Positions 6,498 through 16,409 of a stretch of 55,533 nucleotides of DNA are shown piece by piece (the first letter of the stretch is position 1; each line of letters begins with the position of its first letter). Made by a program: the position numbers and the translations under genes. A model generated the notes under the pieces. It worked only from the letters and a program-made list of their open reading frames with translations. It was not told where the DNA came from and ran no database searches. This DNA comes from Frankiaceae bacterium (GTDB lineage Bacteria; Actinomycetota; Actinomycetes; BP-191): the NCBI GenBank assembly GCA_035556555.1, contig DATMES010000068.1:1-55533 (forward strand), written 5' to 3'.

Positions 6498-6877
6498 CCC
6501 TTCCCGCTGTTCGAGCCGCTGCGGTCGTCGTCGCCGCCACCGGGGCCGCTGTTGTCGTCGTCGTCGTCCTCGTCGTCGTCGCCGCGGCCGTCGCTGTCGT
6601 CCGGCGCATCGGGCGTCTCGGACGCCGACGGGCTGTCGTCCGGCGAGGGCGTGTCGTCGGCGCTCGGGGTCTCGCTCGGCGAGGACGTACGGCCGTCGCT
6701 GTCGTCGGGCGCGTCCGGCGTCTCGGTCGGCGACGGCGTCTCCTGCGCGTCGTCGGCCGAGTTGCGGACGTCCACGATGCGCGCGGAGCCGGTGCTGCCG
6801 CCGCTCACCGCGTGCGCGCCGAGGGCCGCTACCGCGAACGTGCCGGCCAGGGTCAGGGGCAGGGCGATGCGTCGCAT
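6494..6877 (-). CDS. Small exported Asp/Ser/Pro-rich acidic protein
   Basis: ATG 6877 follows a GGGAG Shine-Dalgarno. The 127-residue product has a signal-peptide-like start (MRRIALPLTLAGTFAVAALG, then AHAVSGG) and then a low-complexity region of Asp, Ser, Pro, Thr and Glu with internal repeats (ETPDAPDDSDGR occurs twice). It ends in a Gly/Ser/Asp tract. It should be secreted or wall-associated, with a very low pI. The gene is divergent from sigD, and its composition resembles the extracellular tail of the neighbouring anti-sigma factor. No enzymatic motif is seen. Confidence 0.7.
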   Translation of the reverse strand: MRRIALPLTLAGTFAVAALGAHAVSGGSTGSARIVDVRNSADDAQETPSPTETPDAPDDSDGRTSSPSETPSADDTPSPDDSPSASETPDAPDDSDGRGDDDEDDDDDNSGPGGGDDDRSGSNSGKG

Positions 6878-6990
6878 GAGGTCACTCCCAGGTGAGATTC
6901 GCTGTCGGCTGCTGCATCGCGGAAGCAACGGCCCGCGTTACGACGTTGGATGGGTCCGTGTCCGATGTAACGCCGTCCGCCGCGGGAGCG

Positions 6991-7542
6991 ATGTCCCTGT
7001 CGGTGAACGACGCCGCGCTCGTCGAGAGCGCACGACGAGGCAGTACGGACGCCGTCCAGGACCTGCTCAGGCAGGTACGTCCGGCGGTGCTCCGCTACGC
7101 CTCCGCCCGGCTCGGTCGCCGAGACGTGGCCGAGGACGTGACGCAGGAGGTGTGTCTCGCGGTGCTGACCGCACTGCCGTCGTACGAGGACACCGGACGG
7201 CCGTTCCGGTCGTTCGTCTTCGGCATCGCGGCGCACAAGGTCGCCGACGCGCACCGGGCGGCGTACCGGAGCAGGGACGTCCTCACCGACGACCTTCCGG
7301 AGCCGCGGGACGACGCCCCGGGCCCGGAGGAGCTCGCCGTACGCAGCGACGAGGGCAGGCGCGCGATGGACCTGCTGCACCGGCTGCCCGACGAGCAGGC
7401 CGAGCTGCTGTACCTGCGGGTCGCGGCGGGCCTGTCGGCGGAGGAGGTCGGCGGCGTCCTCGGGATGTCGCCGGGCGCGGTGCGCGTCGCGCAGCACAGG
7501 GCGTTGAACAGGCTCCGGGAGCTGGCGGGAGGTACGCGATGA
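6991..7542 (+). CDS. sigD: ECF sigma factor SigD
   Basis: The product has about 183 residues from ATG 6991; GTG 6958 is an in-frame alternative. Region 2 contains [20 protein letters not shown] and [20 protein letters not shown], very close to mycobacterial SigD. Region 4 contains [20 protein letters not shown] and [14 protein letters not shown] sigma factors direct RNA polymerase to stress or cell-surface promoters and are held by membrane anti-sigma factors. The stop TGA overlaps the ATG of the RsdA-like gene. The place upstream of guaB matches sigD in Mycobacterium and the sigma factor gene between bldM and guaB in Streptomyces. Confidence 0.9.
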   Translation: MSLSVNDAALVESARRGSTDAVQDLLRQVRPAVLRYASARLGRRDVAEDVTQEVCLAVLTALPSYEDTGRPFRSFVFGIAAHKVADAHRAAYRSRDVLTDDLPEPRDDAPGPEELAVRSDEGRRAMDLLHRLPDEQAELLYLRVAAGLSAEEVGGVLGMSPGAVRVAQHRALNRLRELAGGTR

Positions 7543-8291
7543 GCGACATCGACATCGCCCGCGACGACCTCGCGCTGGACGCGCTGGCGGCGGGCCTGGT
7601 GCCCGACACCGACGACGAGGCGCTGCTGCTGCTGGGCGCGCTGCGTACGGACCTCGACCTGCCTGCCCAGGCTCCCGACGTCGTCCCGCTGCGCCGCAAG
7701 CCCCGTCGCCTCGCCGCCGTTGCGCTGTCCGCCGCGGCCGGCCTGATCCTCGGCGGCATGACCGCCGGCGCCGTCGTGACGTCGGACCAGCCCGGGGAGC
7801 TGTTCTACGCCGCGCACAAGGCGGTCCTCGGCGACCCGCGCGCCTCGGAGCGCGTGACGAAGCTGCTCGACGAGGCGCAGGAGGAGCTCGACGAGGGTGA
7901 CCGCCGCGGCGCGATCCAGCGGCTCGACAAGGCCGGCGAACGCCTCGGCGACGTCGAGGACCCGGTCGCGCGGGAGGCGTTGCGGGCGAGGCTCGACCGG
8001 CTCCGCGCCATCGCCGCTGCCCCGGCGCCGCCGCCGCAGCCGCGCGAGTCGTCCGGCTCCGACGACGACAGCTCGGGCACGGGGTCGGGCTCCGACGACG
8101 ACAGCTCGGGCAGCGGGTCCGGCTCCGACGACTCGGACTCGTCGGGCAGCGGCTCGGGGAGCGACGACAGCACCGACGACTCGGGCAGCAACTCCAGCAG
8201 CGGCTCGTCCGGCTCCGGGTCCGGCGACTCCGGCAGCGACTCGTCCGGCAAGGGCTCCGGCAACAGCGGCTCCGGCAGCGACGACGACTGA
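7539..8291 (+). CDS. rsdA: RsdA-like transmembrane anti-sigma-D factor
   Basis: The 250-residue protein starts at ATG 7539, overlapping the sigD stop. The cytoplasmic N-terminus ([20 protein letters not shown], then [13 protein letters not shown]) matches the short SigD-binding segment of RsdA. One membrane helix spans about residues 58-80. The outside part begins with a helical stretch ([20 protein letters not shown]) and ends in some 80 residues made almost entirely of Ser, Gly and Asp. RsdA of Mycobacterium releases SigD after regulated proteolysis and ClpXP degradation of its cytoplasmic part. The long acidic Ser/Gly tail is unusual and may be disordered or wall-embedded. Confidence 0.88.
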   Translation: MSDIDIARDDLALDALAAGLVPDTDDEALLLLGALRTDLDLPAQAPDVVPLRRKPRRLAAVALSAAAGLILGGMTAGAVVTSDQPGELFYAAHKAVLGDPRASERVTKLLDEAQEELDEGDRRGAIQRLDKAGERLGDVEDPVAREALRARLDRLRAIAAAPAPPPQPRESSGSDDDSSGTGSGSDDDSSGSGSGSDDSDSSGSGSGSDDSTDDSGSNSSSGSSGSGSGDSGSDSSGKGSGNSGSGSDDD

Positions 8292-8297
8292 CAGGAA

Positions 8298-8577
8298 CGC
8301 AACCCGGAGCCTTTTCCATCCTGGCTCGCGCTGGGCCTGGATCGTGCTGGGCAGGAGCCCCTTCGGCGCTCGACCACCACAAGAACGGCGGTCAACCCCG
8401 GACGAGCGGCGCCCGCGCACCCGCGCCGGCCCAACCCTGCAGCCCAGCAGCCGGTCTCACGCGTAGTGATCTTCAAAGAACGACCGAGGCCGGCGCCCAC
8501 CACGCCGTCAGGATGGAAAAGGCTCCCGGTTGCGGCCCGTGCGGCGAAAAAGCGCAAAACGCACCCCGAAGGGTGAT
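8298..8577. repeat. Composite inverted-repeat element, copy 1 (intergenic)
   Basis: Two 26-bp arms, CGCAACCCGGAGCC...ATCCTG (8298-8323) and its inverted copy (8509-8534), differ at one base. They enclose a core ending in a conserved segment at 8448-8482 that contains TAGTGATCTTCAAAGAACG. Outside the right arm lies block B (8535-8577: CCCGTGCGGCGAAAAAGCGC and an end ACCCCGAAGGGTG). The same arms, core and block recur at 42110-42313, and parts recur at 16-69, 31113-31149, 47423-47459 and 55352-55417. No ORF is supported. The element fills the whole gap between rsdA and the Lgt-like gene (8292-8606). Confidence 0.75.
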
Positions 8578-8593
8578 CGGGGCGGTGGTCACG

Positions 8594-8599
8594 TACGCT
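8594..8599 (+). promoter_or_regulatory. Probable -10 box for a leaderless lgt-like mRNA
   Basis: TACGCT fits TAnnnT and ends seven bases before the GTG at 8607, so transcription should start at or next to the start codon. No Shine-Dalgarno is present. Confidence 0.45.
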
Positions 8600-8606
8600 G
8601 CCCGGC

Positions 8607-9554
8607 GTGCTCCCCCAAGCCTCGCTGACCTGGCCGCCCATCCAGCGGATCCTCTTTCTCTCGCCGCACGGCATCGGCTCGGCCGCGGGCTTCCTCGTGG
8701 GCGCGAGCATCCTGCTCAAGGAGGTACGCCGCCGCGCCGAGTCGCTGGAGCCCGTCGTCGTCCGCGCGCTGACGTGGGCCGCCGGCGGCGCGATCGTCGG
8801 CGCCCGCCTCGACTACGTCGTCTCGCACCCGAAGGACTGGGAGAACGTCTGGGACGCGCTCGCCCTCTGGGAGGGCGGGCTGGCGATGTTCGGGGGGTTC
8901 ATCGGCGGCGTCCTGGCGGCGTTGCCGATCCTCCTGAAGGCGAAGGTGCACCTGCCGCGCTTTCTCGACGCGGCGGCGCCGGGCTTCGCTGTCGGCGTCG
9001 TCATCGGCCGGATCGGCGACCTCGTCATCTGGGACCACCTCGGCGACCCGGCGAAGGGCGCGTGGCGCGCGATCGGCCTGAAGATCAAGGAGGGGTACGA
9101 CCTCGCGCCCGGCTTCGGCCCCGACCCCGCGATCCCGCTGCCCGCGGGGAGGACGTGCGCCGACGGGTTCTACGCGGAGTGCGTCTACCACCAGCCGGCG
9201 CTGTACGACTTCGTGGGCGCGCTGCTGCTCCTCGGCCTGCTGCTCTGGATGCGCCGCCGGGCGCGGCACCGCGCGGGCGTCGCGATCCTCGTGTGGGGCC
9301 TCTGGTACGGCCTGCAGCGGCTGTTCGTCGACTTCACCCGCTCGATCGACGAACGCTTCTACGGCCTGTCCGGCACGCAGTGGCTCGCCGCCGTCCTGGC
9401 GGTCGTCAGCGCGGTGACGCTCGTCGTCATCGCGGTACGCAAGCGGGGGCTCAGCGAGGCGCCGGACGACCCGCCGTCACGCCTCGGCGCGCTGGTCCGT
9501 CAGGAGCCGTCGTCCGGCGAGGACTCGGCCGCCTCGAGCGCGCCGTCGGCGTAG
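8607..9554 (+). CDS. lgt: Lgt-family (prolipoprotein diacylglyceryl transferase-like) membrane protein, divergent
   Basis: The 315-residue multi-span protein has Lgt landmarks: PHGIGSAAGFLVG near the start, GGAIVGARLDYV, WEGGLAMFGGFIGG, GVVIGRIGDLV and YHQPALYDFVG. Lgt transfers diacylglycerol from phosphatidylglycerol to the lipobox Cys of prolipoproteins. The catalytic His of the HGG loop is replaced (AMFGG), and the Asn of the GRxGNFxN signature is Asp (GRIGD). This may therefore be a paralogue with altered or no activity, although several lipoproteins are encoded nearby. The last 55 bp overlap the 3' end of the convergent DUF5319 gene. Confidence 0.7.
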   Translation: MLPQASLTWPPIQRILFLSPHGIGSAAGFLVGASILLKEVRRRAESLEPVVVRALTWAAGGAIVGARLDYVVSHPKDWENVWDALALWEGGLAMFGGFIGGVLAALPILLKAKVHLPRFLDAAAPGFAVGVVIGRIGDLVIWDHLGDPAKGAWRAIGLKIKEGYDLAPGFGPDPAIPLPAGRTCADGFYAECVYHQPALYDFVGALLLLGLLLWMRRRARHRAGVAILVWGLWYGLQRLFVDFTRSIDERFYGLSGTQWLAAVLAVVSAVTLVVIAVRKRGLSEAPDDPPSRLGALVRQEPSSGEDSAASSAPSA

Positions 9555-9892
9555 CCGCGGGCGTACTCCCAGGAGACGTACTCCGCGGGGTCGGGCGAGA
9601 ACGCCGGCTCGTGCACCCGCGTCTGCCCCTGGTCGAGCAGGTGGCGGAGGTTCGAGTGGAGCAGGTCCCAGGCGAAGTAGTGCGGCTCCTCGCAGTCGTC
9701 GCAGTCGACGACGAGGCCGCGTACGCCGTGCGGCTCGAGCAGCGCGCGGTAGACCTCGAGGTCGGACAGGTCGGCGAGGACCTCCTCGCGCTCGTCCGGC
9801 GAGAGGGGCACCGCCACCTCGTCGTCGTCGATCAGCGCCGCCGGGTCGACCGGGTCGTCGAGAAACGGGTCGCGCGGCTGGTCGTCTTCCAC
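9500..9892 (-). CDS. DUF5319-like conserved protein next to guaB
   Basis: The 130-residue acidic soluble protein starts at GTG 9892. It has a conserved-looking CDDCEEPHYFAWDLLHSNLR stretch with a C-x-x-C pair and His that could bind a metal, followed by a C-terminal helical part (YVSWEYARGYADGALEA). The size and place match the small conserved hypothetical between rsdA and guaB2 in mycobacteria (Rv3412 type), divergent from guaB as here. No biochemical function is known to me. The end overlaps the lgt-like gene by 55 bp, and the start lies 28 bp from guaB, so promoters must overlap. Confidence 0.8.
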   Translation of the reverse strand: MEDDQPRDPFLDDPVDPAALIDDDEVAVPLSPDEREEVLADLSDLEVYRALLEPHGVRGLVVDCDDCEEPHYFAWDLLHSNLRHLLDQGQTRVHEPAFSPDPAEYVSWEYARGYADGALEAAESSPDDGS

Positions 9893-9905
9893 ACGGGAAC
9901 CGTAA

Positions 9906-11441
<1,536 letters not shown>

Positions 11442-11444
11442 AGC

Positions 11445-12623
11445 ATGCCGCCAGAGATCGAGATCGGCATCGGCAAGAGCGGCCGGCGGGCGTACGGCTT
11501 CGACGACATCGCCATCGTGCCGTCGCGGCGTACCCGCGACCCCGAGGACGTGTCGATCGCGTGGGAGATCGACGCGTACCGGTTCGAGCTGCCGCTGCTC
11601 GCCTCCGCGATGGACGGCGTCGTGTCGCCGCGGACGGCCATCGAGATCGGCAGGCTCGGCGGCCTCGGCGTGCTCAATCTCGAAGGCCTCTGGACGCGGT
11701 ACGACGACCCCGAGCCGATCCTCGAGGAGATCGCCGGGCTCGACGACGAGACCGCGACGAAGCGCATGCAGGAGCTGTACGCCGAGCCGATCCGCGAGGA
11801 CCTCATCCGCGCGCGGATCGCGCAGATCCGCGAGGCGGGCGTCGTCACCGCCGCGTCGCTGACGCCGCAGAAGACCGTGAAGTTCTACAAGACGGTGCTC
11901 GAGTCGGGCGTCGACCTGTTCGTCATCCAGGGCACCGTCGTCTCCGCCGAGCACGTGTCGACGCGCGGCGAGCCGCTGAACCTCAAGAAGTTCATCGCCG
12001 ACCTCGACGTGCCGGTCATCGTCGGCGGCTGCGCGACGTACCAGGCGGCGTTGCACCTGATGCGTACGGGAGCAGCGGGTCTGCTGGTGGGCGTGGGACC
12101 TGGCCAGGCCTGTACGACGCGCGGCGTGCTCGGCGTCGGCGTGCCGATGGCGACCGCGATCGCCGACGCCGCGGGCGCGCGCCGCGACTACCTCGACGAG
12201 TCGGGCGGGCGGTACGTCCACGTCATCGCCGACGGCGGGATGCGCACGGGTGGTGACATCGCCAAGGCCATCGCCTGCGGCGCCGACGCCGTCATGATCG
12301 GCTCGCCGCTGTCCCGCGCGCTCGAGGCGCCGGGGCGCGGCTACCACTGGGGGATGGCGACGTTCCACGCCGACCTGCCGCGCGGCGCGCGGGTGCGCAC
12401 GGGCGTCGCGGGGACGTTGAAGGAGATCCTCGTCGGCCCCGCGCCCGTCAACGACGGCTCCATGAACCTCTTCGGCGCGCTGCGTACGTCGATGGCGACG
12501 ACCGGCTACTCCAACCTCAAGGAGTTCCAGAAGGTCGAGGTCATGGTCGCGCCCGCGCTGCAGACGGAGGGCAAGTCGCTGCAGCGCGGCCAGGGCATCG
12601 GCATGGGCGCCGGGCGCGGTTAG
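11445..12623 (+). CDS. guaB3: GuaB3 family IMP dehydrogenase-related protein
   Basis: The 392-residue protein is an IMPDH/GMPR-type barrel without CBS domains. It has the Cys loop (GVGPGQACTTRGVLG), the phosphate-binding [20 protein letters not shown] and the N-terminal FDDIAIVPSRRTRDPEDVSI. This subfamily follows guaB in most actinobacteria. Its reaction there is less settled than that of GuaB, though the catalytic Cys argues for NAD(P)-dependent chemistry on a purine nucleotide. It lies 3 bp after guaB in the same operon. The stop overlaps the end of the convergent GNAT gene by four bases. Confidence 0.92.
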   Translation: MPPEIEIGIGKSGRRAYGFDDIAIVPSRRTRDPEDVSIAWEIDAYRFELPLLASAMDGVVSPRTAIEIGRLGGLGVLNLEGLWTRYDDPEPILEEIAGLDDETATKRMQELYAEPIREDLIRARIAQIREAGVVTAASLTPQKTVKFYKTVLESGVDLFVIQGTVVSAEHVSTRGEPLNLKKFIADLDVPVIVGGCATYQAALHLMRTGAAGLLVGVGPGQACTTRGVLGVGVPMATAIADAAGARRDYLDESGGRYVHVIADGGMRTGGDIAKAIACGADAVMIGSPLSRALEAPGRGYHWGMATFHADLPRGARVRTGVAGTLKEILVGPAPVNDGSMNLFGALRTSMATTGYSNLKEFQKVEVMVAPALQTEGKSLQRGQGIGMGAGRG

Positions 12624-13384
12624 GGGCTGACCCACACCTGGGTCTCGTCGAGGGCGCGGAAGCCGAGGCCCTCGTACAGCCGCCGCGCCATCGCGCTCGG
12701 GTACAGCCACGCGAGGTCCGCGCCCGCCCCCGCGTGCACCGCCGCGGCCGTCACCAGGCGCCCGAGACCACGGCGGCGGTACGCCGGCAGCGTCGCGACG
12801 CCCACGATCCCCGCGCCGTACGCGCTGACGGAGACGGCCGACGTGGCGCAGTCGACGCCGTCGTACGACCCCACCAGCAGCGTGACGCCGGGCGTCTCGA
12901 CGGCCGCCCGGGGCAGGAACGCCTCGGTGACCTCCGGGGTCATCGCGAAGACCTCCGCCTGGATCGCCTGGAACGCCGCCAGGTCGGCATCGCTTCCCAC
13001 GGCGCGCACCGAGGCCCGCGGGACCGCCACGCCGGGAAGCGACACCGGATGCAGGGCCATGGCCGGGCGGCGTACGACGACGGAGTAGCCGCGCTCGGCC
13101 AGGAGCGCCTCGAGCGCGGGCTGCTCGCCGACGCGGACCTCGATCCCCGGCTTCAGCCCGCGGGTGCGGAACCAGCCCTCGAACCAGTCCAGCGCCGCCG
13201 CCGGGTCGCTCACGGCGTCCGGCGCGAACGCGACGTTGAGCGTCTCGTCGGGCAGCCGCGTGGCCGTGACGAGCAGGCCGTCGTGCTCGGCGACCTCGCC
13301 GCCGGCGACGTACCCGCACTGCGTCCGCCAGTGCGCGTGCAGGCCCGCGGCGCAGCGTTCGGCCTGCTCAGCGGCGGTGAGCAC
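12620..13384 (-). CDS. GNAT-family N-acetyltransferase
   Basis: The product has 254 residues from GTG 13384. The C-terminal half has the acetyl-CoA-binding motif A (GVATLPAYRRRGLGRLVTAA) and motif B (LYPSAMARRLYEGLGF). The N-terminal half (residues 1-115) is a second GNAT-like or accessory domain without motif A. Such proteins acetylate small amines or proteins; the substrate cannot be inferred. It is a single gene converging on guaB3. Confidence 0.85.
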   Translation of the reverse strand: MLTAAEQAERCAAGLHAHWRTQCGYVAGGEVAEHDGLLVTATRLPDETLNVAFAPDAVSDPAAALDWFEGWFRTRGLKPGIEVRVGEQPALEALLAERGYSVVVRRPAMALHPVSLPGVAVPRASVRAVGSDADLAAFQAIQAEVFAMTPEVTEAFLPRAAVETPGVTLLVGSYDGVDCATSAVSVSAYGAGIVGVATLPAYRRRGLGRLVTAAAVHAGAGADLAWLYPSAMARRLYEGLGFRALDETQVWVSP

Positions 13385-13490
13385 GCCTGCACTGTAAGTG
13401 AGGGAGGAAGGAGAACCAGAACAGTCCGCGAATGCTCTACGTACTCGCCCCACCCAGCCGGGGCAGCTCACGGCCCCTTGGAGTCGCCTC

Positions 13491-15305
13491 ATGTCCCGCC
13501 GCGCTCTCGGCACCGCCGCGCTCGCCGCCGGCCTGCTGGCCACGGGTATCGTCCCGTTCCTCGGCAACGCCAGCGCCGCCGCCTGCCCGACGTGGACGGA
13601 CGCGGCCAACGACGCGAGCCCGTTCCAGCTGAACCTTCCCGCCACGCAGGACCCGCACTTCGACATCGTCAAGGTCGAGCTCGCGACCGTCGGCACGGAC
13701 GTCGTCGGGACGATCCACGTGACGGACCTGCTGGAGGACCCCTGGCCGGCCGGTGAGCGGTTCGCACTCCAGTTCAAGCTCACGGACACCGAGTACTTCC
13801 GCTTCCAGGCGCTGCGTGCCGTGAACGGCGACTCGGCGAACATCGAGAACATCGGGGTGGCCCCGACGACGACAGGGACCGCTACTGCCGTCTGGAACTT
13901 CACCGCCAACACCGTGACGTTCAAGGTCACCCAGGCGGAGCTCGACAAGGTCGCCGGCGGATCGACGAAGGGCCGCCAGACGACCTACCTCGCGGCCAAC
14001 ACGTCGTCGCAGACCAACGGCCGTGACACCAGCAACTACGACCTCGCGCTGGCGCCCGACGCGACGAAGTTCACGATCGGCGCGGCCTGCGGTGGCACCA
14101 CCCCGAACCCCACCACGTCACCCACGCCGACCCCGACCCCGACCCCGACGCCGACGACTCCGGGTGGCGCGCTGCCCGACGGCTACCCGACGGCGGGCTG
14201 CTACACGTTCGGCGACGCGACCGGTGACGGCAAGCCGACGTTCATCGGCGGCACGCCCGCGCAGCTGGCCAACGACCCCGACCTCGACATCCTCGGGCTG
14301 GCGATCGGCACGACGGCGACCAACCTCGAGGCGTACTTCCGCGTCGACAAGCTCACGATGCCGAAGAACCGCGGCGGCCACATCTTCTCGCTGAACTTCA
14401 CCGCCGCAGGCAAGGCCGTCGAGCTGCAGGCCGGCGAGGGTGACGCGGCGGACAAGGCCGCCGAGGGCGCGTGGGGCACGCCGACGTACGGCACCGTCGC
14501 CGGCTCGATCAGCGACGACATCGTCGTCACGGCGAAGTTCGACAAGACCAACAACTTCGTCGTCGTCAGCGCGCCCCTCGCGGGGATCGCGAAGGCGCTC
14601 GCCGCGCCGTTCGCGGCGGGCACCAAGCTCACCGCGGTCTCCGGCACGTCGGCCTGGATGTGGACGCCGCTCCAGGGCACCGTTCCGGCCGACACGGTGC
14701 AGGCGACGGCCGAGGCCGACCGCACGTACACCGTGGGCGACGGCAAGTGCTTCGGCCCGCCGCCGGGGGTCCTCGCCAACCGCGGCAAGACGTCGGTCCA
14801 GTACACCGACGCCGCGGCGCTGGCCGCCAAGCTGACCGACGCCGGCGGCGCCGCGCTGGCCGGCCGTACGGTCCGCTTCGCGATCGGCTCCAAGAGCGTC
14901 ACCGCCAGGACCGGCAGCGACGGTGTCGCCAAGGCGTCGCTCAACCCCGGCGTGGCCGCGGGCTCGTACAGCCTCGTCACGTCGTTCGCCGGCGACTCGA
15001 AGGCCGACGCGGTGACGTTGACGACGCCGTTCACGGTCGTCGCGGAGAAGACCCGCATCGTGCTCACCGTCGTCAAGAGCGGCACCAAGCGCACGGTGAC
15101 CGCGAAGCTGCTCGACGACGACGGCCGCCCCGTCGCGGGCCAGACGATCACCTGGTACGTCAACGGCAAGAAGGTCACGACGTCCAAGACGACGTCGGCC
15201 GGCCTCGCGACGTTCAAGACCGCCAAGCCCACCCAGACCGTGAAGGCCGTCTTCGCCACCGTGACCGGGAAGTTCACCGGCTCCACGGCGTCGAAGAAGG
15301 TCTGA
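13491..15305 (+). CDS. Secreted modular protein: two beta-sandwich modules, Pro/Thr linker, two Ig-like domains
   Basis: The 604-residue product starts at ATG 13491 and has a signal peptide cleaved near NASAAA. Module 1 (about 34-205) and module 2 (about 228-425, beginning TAGCYTFGDATGDG) are related. They are separated by a (Pro-Thr)n linker (TPTPTPTPTPTTPGG). Two C-terminal Ig-like domains follow (KTSVQYTDAAALAAKLTDAG; EKTRIVLTVVKSGTKRTVTA with VAGQTITWYVNGKKVTTSK). The protein is a surface or extracellular component with no catalytic signature. The next gene encodes a shorter relative. Module 2 contains the NDPDLDILGLAIG signature shared with that neighbour. Confidence 0.8.
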   Translation: MSRRALGTAALAAGLLATGIVPFLGNASAAACPTWTDAANDASPFQLNLPATQDPHFDIVKVELATVGTDVVGTIHVTDLLEDPWPAGERFALQFKLTDTEYFRFQALRAVNGDSANIENIGVAPTTTGTATAVWNFTANTVTFKVTQAELDKVAGGSTKGRQTTYLAANTSSQTNGRDTSNYDLALAPDATKFTIGAACGGTTPNPTTSPTPTPTPTPTPTTPGGALPDGYPTAGCYTFGDATGDGKPTFIGGTPAQLANDPDLDILGLAIGTTATNLEAYFRVDKLTMPKNRGGHIFSLNFTAAGKAVELQAGEGDAADKAAEGAWGTPTYGTVAGSISDDIVVTAKFDKTNNFVVVSAPLAGIAKALAAPFAAGTKLTAVSGTSAWMWTPLQGTVPADTVQATAEADRTYTVGDGKCFGPPPGVLANRGKTSVQYTDAAALAAKLTDAGGAALAGRTVRFAIGSKSVTARTGSDGVAKASLNPGVAAGSYSLVTSFAGDSKADAVTLTTPFTVVAEKTRIVLTVVKSGTKRTVTAKLLDDDGRPVAGQTITWYVNGKKVTTSKTTSAGLATFKTAKPTQTVKAVFATVTGKFTGSTASKKV

Positions 15306-15334
15306 CCATCCCCCAGCACGGACGGAGCACCTCC

Positions 15335-16312
15335 ATGCCCCTCGCCCGCACCCGCGCGAGCCTCGCGGCCGCCGCCATGGTCGCCGCCGGCCTCGGCGCG
15401 ACGACGGCAGGTCCCGCGACCGCCCACGAGATCAAGGACTGGCCGGCGGCCGGCTGCCAGACGATCTCCGACGCCGCGGGCGACGCGCACGTCAACAACA
15501 CGTCGCAGATCCCGAACGACCCCGACCTCGACATCACCGGGCTCACGCTGCGCGTCGCGGACGGCCTGCTCATCGGCTACATCAAGGTCGCCGACCTCAA
15601 GGCCGGGCCTGCCTACACGGACGGCCACCGGTTCACGATGGACTTCACGTTCAACGGCCACGTGTTCTCGGCGTCGGGCTCGGCGTACAAGAACGGCACC
15701 GGCGTCATCCGCGACACCCTCGCCGAGACCGGCCAGGCCGGCGGCACGACGGCGCTCGGCGTGGACGTCCCCTCGCTCACGGCGGTCCCGCCGGCGACGG
15801 ACAAGGGCTTCAAGGAGTCCGGCCTGCACGTGTCGTTCGACCAGACCCGTGACTACGTGGTCGTCGAGCTGCCCATCGCCGACATCGTGAAGTACGGCGG
15901 CAAGGCGTTCACCGGCACGATCACCAACGTCGACGCGCGCAGCACCATCGACAACTACGCCGTCGGCACGATCGCCGACACGACCAACCCGAACAACACG
16001 CAGACCACCGACCCGAAGGTCGCGTGGACGATCGGCGACAACAAGTGCTTCACGGTCGCCACCAAGCTCGCGCTGTCGGTGAAGAAGTACGTCTCCACGC
16101 GCACCGTCACCGCCAAGCTGACCACCGCCACCGGTCAGGTGCTCGCGGGCAGGCCCGTCGTGTTCTACCTGAACGGCCGCAAGTTCACGACGGTGCGGAC
16201 CGCCGCCAACGGCACCGCCGTCCTCAAGAACGTCAAGCCCGGCACCACGGTCAAGGCACAGTTCGCCGCCGTCTCCGGCTACCTCGGCAGCACCGCGCAG
16301 ACCAAGGTCTGA
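15335..16312 (+). CDS. Secreted modular protein, shorter paralogue of the preceding gene
   Basis: The 325-residue product starts at ATG 15335 with GGACGGAG upstream, 29 bp after the previous gene, so it is probably in the same operon. It has a signal peptide ending near ATAHEIKDW, one module homologous to module 2 of the neighbour ([26 protein letters not shown]) and one Ig-like domain ([20 protein letters not shown]). Both proteins end alike (FTGSTASKKV and [10 protein letters not shown]), pointing to tandem duplication with loss or gain of modules. No known function. Confidence 0.78.
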   Translation: MPLARTRASLAAAAMVAAGLGATTAGPATAHEIKDWPAAGCQTISDAAGDAHVNNTSQIPNDPDLDITGLTLRVADGLLIGYIKVADLKAGPAYTDGHRFTMDFTFNGHVFSASGSAYKNGTGVIRDTLAETGQAGGTTALGVDVPSLTAVPPATDKGFKESGLHVSFDQTRDYVVVELPIADIVKYGGKAFTGTITNVDARSTIDNYAVGTIADTTNPNNTQTTDPKVAWTIGDNKCFTVATKLALSVKKYVSTRTVTAKLTTATGQVLAGRPVVFYLNGRKFTTVRTAANGTAVLKNVKPGTTVKAQFAAVSGYLGSTAQTKV

Positions 16313-16320
16313 CCCAGTCC

Positions 16321-16368
16321 GTACGCCCGCGGCCCGGCCTCCTCAGGGAGACCGGGCCGTCGGCGTAC
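16321..16368. terminator. Large nested hairpin between the secreted-protein operon and guaA
   Basis: The outer arms GTACGCC/GGCGTAC (16321-16327, 16362-16368) and the inner stem CGGCCCGG/CCGGGCCG (16330-16359), with a CTCC/GGAG tip, form a long GC-rich hairpin. It lies just after the stop at 16312 and probably terminates the upstream operon. Its right foot overlaps the -10 box of guaA, so folding and initiation may interact. Confidence 0.6.
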
Positions 16369-16371
16369 GAT
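16366..16371 (+). promoter_or_regulatory. Candidate -10 box of guaA
   Basis: TACGAT fits TAnnnT. Transcription would start near 16378, leaving a leader of about 30 bases that carries the GGAAGGG Shine-Dalgarno before the TTG at 16410. Confidence 0.4.
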
Positions 16372-16409
16372 GGCCGCGTTCCCACCGACCTCGCCTGGAA
16401 GGGCCGGCG

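Noticed and set aside
13398-13490. N-terminal extension of the secreted modular protein
   Set aside because: The extension lacks coding character and would place the signal peptide inside the chain; ATG 13491 gives a normal export signal.
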